Source: Dyadobacter sp. 50-39 (GTDB lineage Bacteria > Bacteroidota > Bacteroidia > Cytophagales > Spirosomataceae). From it: DNA of 64,000 bases. Of the stretch, positions 61,620 through 64,000 are shown one piece after another (the stretch's first letter is position 1; every line of letters starts with the position of its first letter). Under the pieces are notes generated by a model. The model was given only the letters and a program-made list of their open reading frames with translations, ran no database searches and was not told the origin of the DNA. The stretch is taken from assembly GCA_001898145.1 (NCBI GenBank), contig MKSR01000037.1, positions 1 through 64,000 on the forward strand, given 5' to 3'. Made by a program: the position numbers and the translations under genes.

Positions 61620-62460
61620 TTAGTTGATAGTCGGCTTCAACGTCAGCGGGATCGCTCCTTTAAACTGTTGGAATTGGGCGCGTATTTCCTGTATTTATTC
61701 CTGCTCATCAATCTTAGTCTGGGCCGGGATAGCAAATGCAAAAAGCACGCGTGTAATGGTCGCGTGAACGCCGGAGAATAGTAAACACGCCCATACCGCA
61801 ATGCCGATCAGCAGGTAAAAAAGGAGAACGACACATACCGATTAGGCTGCCGCCGACAAGCAGCACCAATAACCCCGCGCCGATTGCCAGATAACCGAAT
61901 TTAATATGTGCCGTGTAGAAAAGCGCGATTACGAGCACCGCACCGACATCATCGGCTACGGCAAGAGCAGACAAGAAGATTTTGACGAAAGATGGAATGT
62001 ATCTGCCCGAAAGCGAAAGTAACCCTAGTACAAACGCAATGTCGGTCGCCATCGGGATTCCCCATCCACCTGCCGACTCGGTGCCTGCATTAAATGCGAA
62101 ATAAATGGCTGCCGGTACGAGCATCCCTCCCAGTGTGGCTACCATAGGCAATGCCGCTTTTTTGACATTGGACAATTCGCCGGCCATAAACTCCCGCTCC
62201 AGTTCCAGCCCGATAACGAAAATGAAAATCGCCATCAGTCCGTCATTGATCCAGACATGCAGAGGGCGATCGAATGTGCTACCATTGAAGCCCACCGAAA
62301 GGCTGATTTTCCAGACATGATAATACGGTTTGCCCCACGGCGAATTCACCCAGATGAGCGCAGCCACTACGCACAGAAACAGGCTAATACCACTGGTGTA
62401 TTCCTGCTGGAAAAGCTTGCTGACAGGTTTGATGACGCGATCGATCGGGGTTTTAGTCAT
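61620..62460 (-). pseudogene. nhaA: Broken Na+/H+ antiporter NhaA
   Basis: The N-terminal part from the ATG at 62460 is a good NhaA: IFVIGLELEREFMAGELSNV, GWGIPMATDIAFVLGLLSLS and the catalytic acidic pair in LSALAVADDVGAVLVIALFY. Near 61850 the frame shifts: SLIGMCRSPF in one frame must join VCVVLLFYLLIGIAVWACLL in another, followed by HATITRVLFAFAIPAQTKID. An in-frame stop follows EQE, then a short conserved-looking piece QEIRAQFQQFKGAIP, and the gene ends at 61620. The normal C-terminal third (PLQ-x-x-E-x-x-LH-PW region) is absent. So two independent lesions and a truncation mark a pseudogene. Confidence 0.88.
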
Positions 62461-62472
62461 GGTGACGGGCAA

Positions 62473-62790
62473 GATGGAGAGACAAAAGCTCTGAGCAAAT
62501 ATAGGCCAAAAAGTGTTTGAAGCCGGCGAACAGGCCCACCCCCCTGTTAAGGAAATTTTACTTTATCTGGCGCAAAGTATTTCATGTGAGTTGCATGCGT
62601 GGGCTGGATATTTACAAACGGGCAAAGATTTGCCTAGACGAACATTTCAAAAACACAAGATTGAACCTGGGATGTGGGAGCTACTGTCTTGCTACTGGAG
62701 GCCACCCCGCTCTGTTCTTAAAAACAACAGGGATGAGTCGTCCGCCGTTTCCTAGCATAATAAAATCAATAACAGGCCGTGAAAAGTTTT
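62473..62790. other. Intergenic region with no supported gene
   Basis: Between the NhaA pseudogene and an IS66 remnant. No coding pattern or regulatory element that I can defend; the DNA may derive from IS insertion and decay. Confidence 0.4.
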
Positions 62791-63170
62791 ACGTAAACTG
62801 GTGTGAGAATATCTCTTTGGCTACTATGTTTTTTTCCAGCACGTAGGTGAGCCACTGCTGCTGGTCAACACGGTTTTTCTTGCAGGTTGTCATAATTGAA
62901 TACATGGCTGCGGCCATCTCGGCTGCTTGGTGGGAGCCTGCGAATAAAATGCCTTTCTTTCAATGGCAAAGCGGCCTGATGGCGTTTTCAGCCAAGTTAT
63001 CATCTAGTTCGATTTGGCCGTGCAGGGCGTATGCAATCAGCCCTTCCCAACGTTCCCAACGTGGGAGTCAATAAGCAATGAATTGCCCGAGTGGGCTTTT
63101 CGGCATTACCAGTGGCAGTTGCTCACGTATCAAATGCTTCAACTCAAAAATGATTGGTGTCGTTCATAAT
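62790..63170 (-). pseudogene. IS66-family transposase C-terminal remnant
   Basis: The minus strand encodes ALHGQIELDDNLAENAIRPL, then, after an in-frame stop, KKGILFAGSHQAAEMAAAMY and SIMTTCKKNRVDQQQWLTYV ending in LEKNIVAKEIFSH. This matches the IS66 TnpC C-terminus (G-x-I-x-x-D-N-N-x-x-E-x-x-I-R-P, then LFAGS-x-x-x-A-x-x-A). One stop and several losses show decay. No terminal repeats located. Confidence 0.8.
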
Positions 63171-63244
63171 ATTACGAGTTGAGTGTGGCTGATAAAACCA
63201 TTTAACTACCAGCATGCTGGATCTGTATATTTAGATTTTCTGCA

Positions 63245-63499
63245 TCAGAGCTTCCAGACGCCTCCATTATTGGCATCGATACCGGCCGTGCTCAGCATGC
63301 TTTTTGCCAAGACGCTTCTGGCACTGCTGCGGCAGCATGTAATTACTGGTTTGCCTTTTTTTAGCCATGTATCTGTCTTTGAGTTGATTTCACTCAGGGG
63401 GAAATTGACGCTTCCTTCTATATGCCTTGTTGCAAATTCATGGGCAGAGCGAACATCGACTATAAGTGCCCGTTGTTCAACAAGGGCTGAGTAATCCAC
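63245..63499 (-). CDS. Rhodanese-like domain protein
   Basis: 84 or more residues: a single rhodanese domain with IVDVRSAHEFATRHIEGSVN and the active-site loop VITCCRSSARSVLAK, in which Cys takes up sulfane sulfur. The frame opens with GTG (VDYSALVEQR); an upstream frame contains LLGILSSLFRSK, which resembles the usual N-terminus, so a start-codon or frame problem is possible. It is followed on the same strand by no other gene and preceded by DUF2892, a common rhodanese partner. Confidence 0.85.
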   Translation of the reverse strand: MDYSALVEQRALIVDVRSAHEFATRHIEGSVNFPLSEINSKTDTWLKKGKPVITCCRSSARSVLAKSMLSTAGIDANNGGVWKL

Positions 63500-63538
63500 C
63501 TTTTCGATCGAAATAATGATGACAAGATTCCCAATAGT

Positions 63539-63742
63539 TTATTTTTTTCTTTTTGTGGTGATACCCAGTATAGCATATAGCGGGCAATAATTTAGCAAAG
63601 AGGTTAGCAGTAGTACCGCTCCGATCGCAATAAGGACGATTCCGAGGGCTCCCGATGTTATTTTTAAGAAGTATAACAATGCGGTCGCCAAAAAGACCAG
63701 CACACGGCTAATTTTATCGGGGGTTCCTAAATTTGATTTCAT
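63539..63742 (-). CDS. DUF2892-family inner-membrane protein
   Basis: 67 residues with two hydrophobic helices (about 14-28 and 31-48) and the family segment TSLLNYCPLYAILGI, in which N-x-C-P-x-Y is the fingerprint. In the YgaP family this domain is fused to rhodanese; here the two are separate adjacent genes. A role in thiosulfate or sulfide handling is inferred. Confidence 0.88.
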   Translation of the reverse strand: MKSNLGTPDKISRVLVFLATALLYFLKITSGALGIVLIAIGAVLLLTSLLNYCPLYAILGITTKRKK

Positions 63743-63929
63743 GATGTAGCTGGTTTAGTTGCTTAAAGATTGGGCGCAAGGCCAATTACAGGGGGAATAC
63801 CGCTCAGTGGACAAGAGAGATTTTGTATTTTGCTGATTCCTGTCAAATGATCTTGCTCGATTGGTATGGATTTCTTTCGTTTTTCACTAGTGAATGATAC
63901 AAATTTCGGAACGGGCGGCGAGCTTGTTA

Positions 63930-63943
63930 GTGACATTTGTCAC
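63930..63943. promoter_or_regulatory. Palindrome GTGACATTTGTCAC
   Basis: Perfect 6-bp inverted repeat around TT, of a size and sequence compatible with a Crp/Fnr-family binding site. It lies about 190 bases upstream of the DUF2892 gene (minus strand) and near the right window edge, so the controlled gene may be outside. Confidence 0.4.
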
Positions 63944-64000
63944 GGAAGGGAAATTCCCGGCCACAGGGCGCTGATGGCGACGAGCATAATATTACTGGGT

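Noticed and set aside
1-64000. CRISPR arrays, rRNA or tRNA genes
   Set aside because: No regularly spaced repeats and no tRNA- or rRNA-like conserved segments seen by eye on either strand.

Overview
This window is chromosomal DNA of a member of the Bacteroidota, most likely an environmental Cytophagales or Sphingobacteriales bacterium (a Dyadobacter-like genus is a guess from overall gene content). Supporting signs are a SusC/SusD pair, DUF4133/DUF4134/TraG conjugation genes, RteC, FtsX-type permeases with a prefix domain, DUF5686, DUF6134, DUF6520, a degraded LRR protein with a T9SS-type C-terminal domain, three LytS/LytTR pairs, and TAnnTTTG promoter-like boxes. No rRNA, tRNA or CRISPR array was seen.

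Region 1 (1-6.1 kb) is the edge of an integrative conjugative element. It holds a C-terminally truncated TraG ATPase, TraF-like and TraE-like membrane proteins, one unknown gene, two strong palindromes upstream of that operon, a Fic AMPylase with three copies of a putative operator, and a small XRE repressor.

Region 2 (6.1-21.8 kb) is the most interesting part: a divided class I lanthipeptide-type locus. The plus-strand operon is TlpA-like thioredoxin - SusC - SusD - LanC-like cyclase. The minus strand carries a full-length LanB dehydratase, a LytTR regulator, a LytS-type kinase and then a 47-residue peptide gene (16371-16514). This peptide has a leader-like LKRRVIANL segment, a double glycine and a Thr/Ser-rich core with one Cys, and its own terminator. 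I propose it as the precursor, lanA. RteC, a Crp-like regulator, a MauE-like thiol membrane protein and a small secreted DUF6520 protein lie between the two halves. The LanC-like protein lacks the canonical Cys/Cys-His zinc ligands.

Region 3 (21.8-29.8 kb) is a decayed accessory zone. It has a 1.6-kb gap with one possible 47-aa peptide, a small protein plus nucleotidyltransferase pair, a frameshifted unknown gene, an LRR/T9SS pseudogene with three separate lesions, two lipoproteins and an ABC ATPase remnant.

Region 4 (30-37 kb) has a PadR regulator with a frameshifted FtsX permease, an intact IS3-family element, and a visibly AT-rich PAP2 phosphatase + phosphoethanolamine transferase pair that probably remodels lipid A.

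Region 5 (37-64 kb) is more ordinary genome: DUF5686, DUF6134, an outer-membrane receptor/GT87/GT2/polysaccharide deacetylase operon divergent from a LytS/LytTR pair, DoxX, MscS, a frameshifted OmpA protein, a 7TM sensor kinase with LytTR regulator, a PRC-barrel/DUF305 stress-type group, and an ion and solute transport cluster (CPA1 antiporter, APC permease, DUF389, broken NhaA). It ends with an IS66 remnant, a rhodanese and a DUF2892 protein.

Several genes carry single-base frameshifts (near 24.78, 26.6, 29.72, 31.71, 51.80 and 61.85 kb). These may be true decay or draft-assembly errors, and read-level checking would decide.
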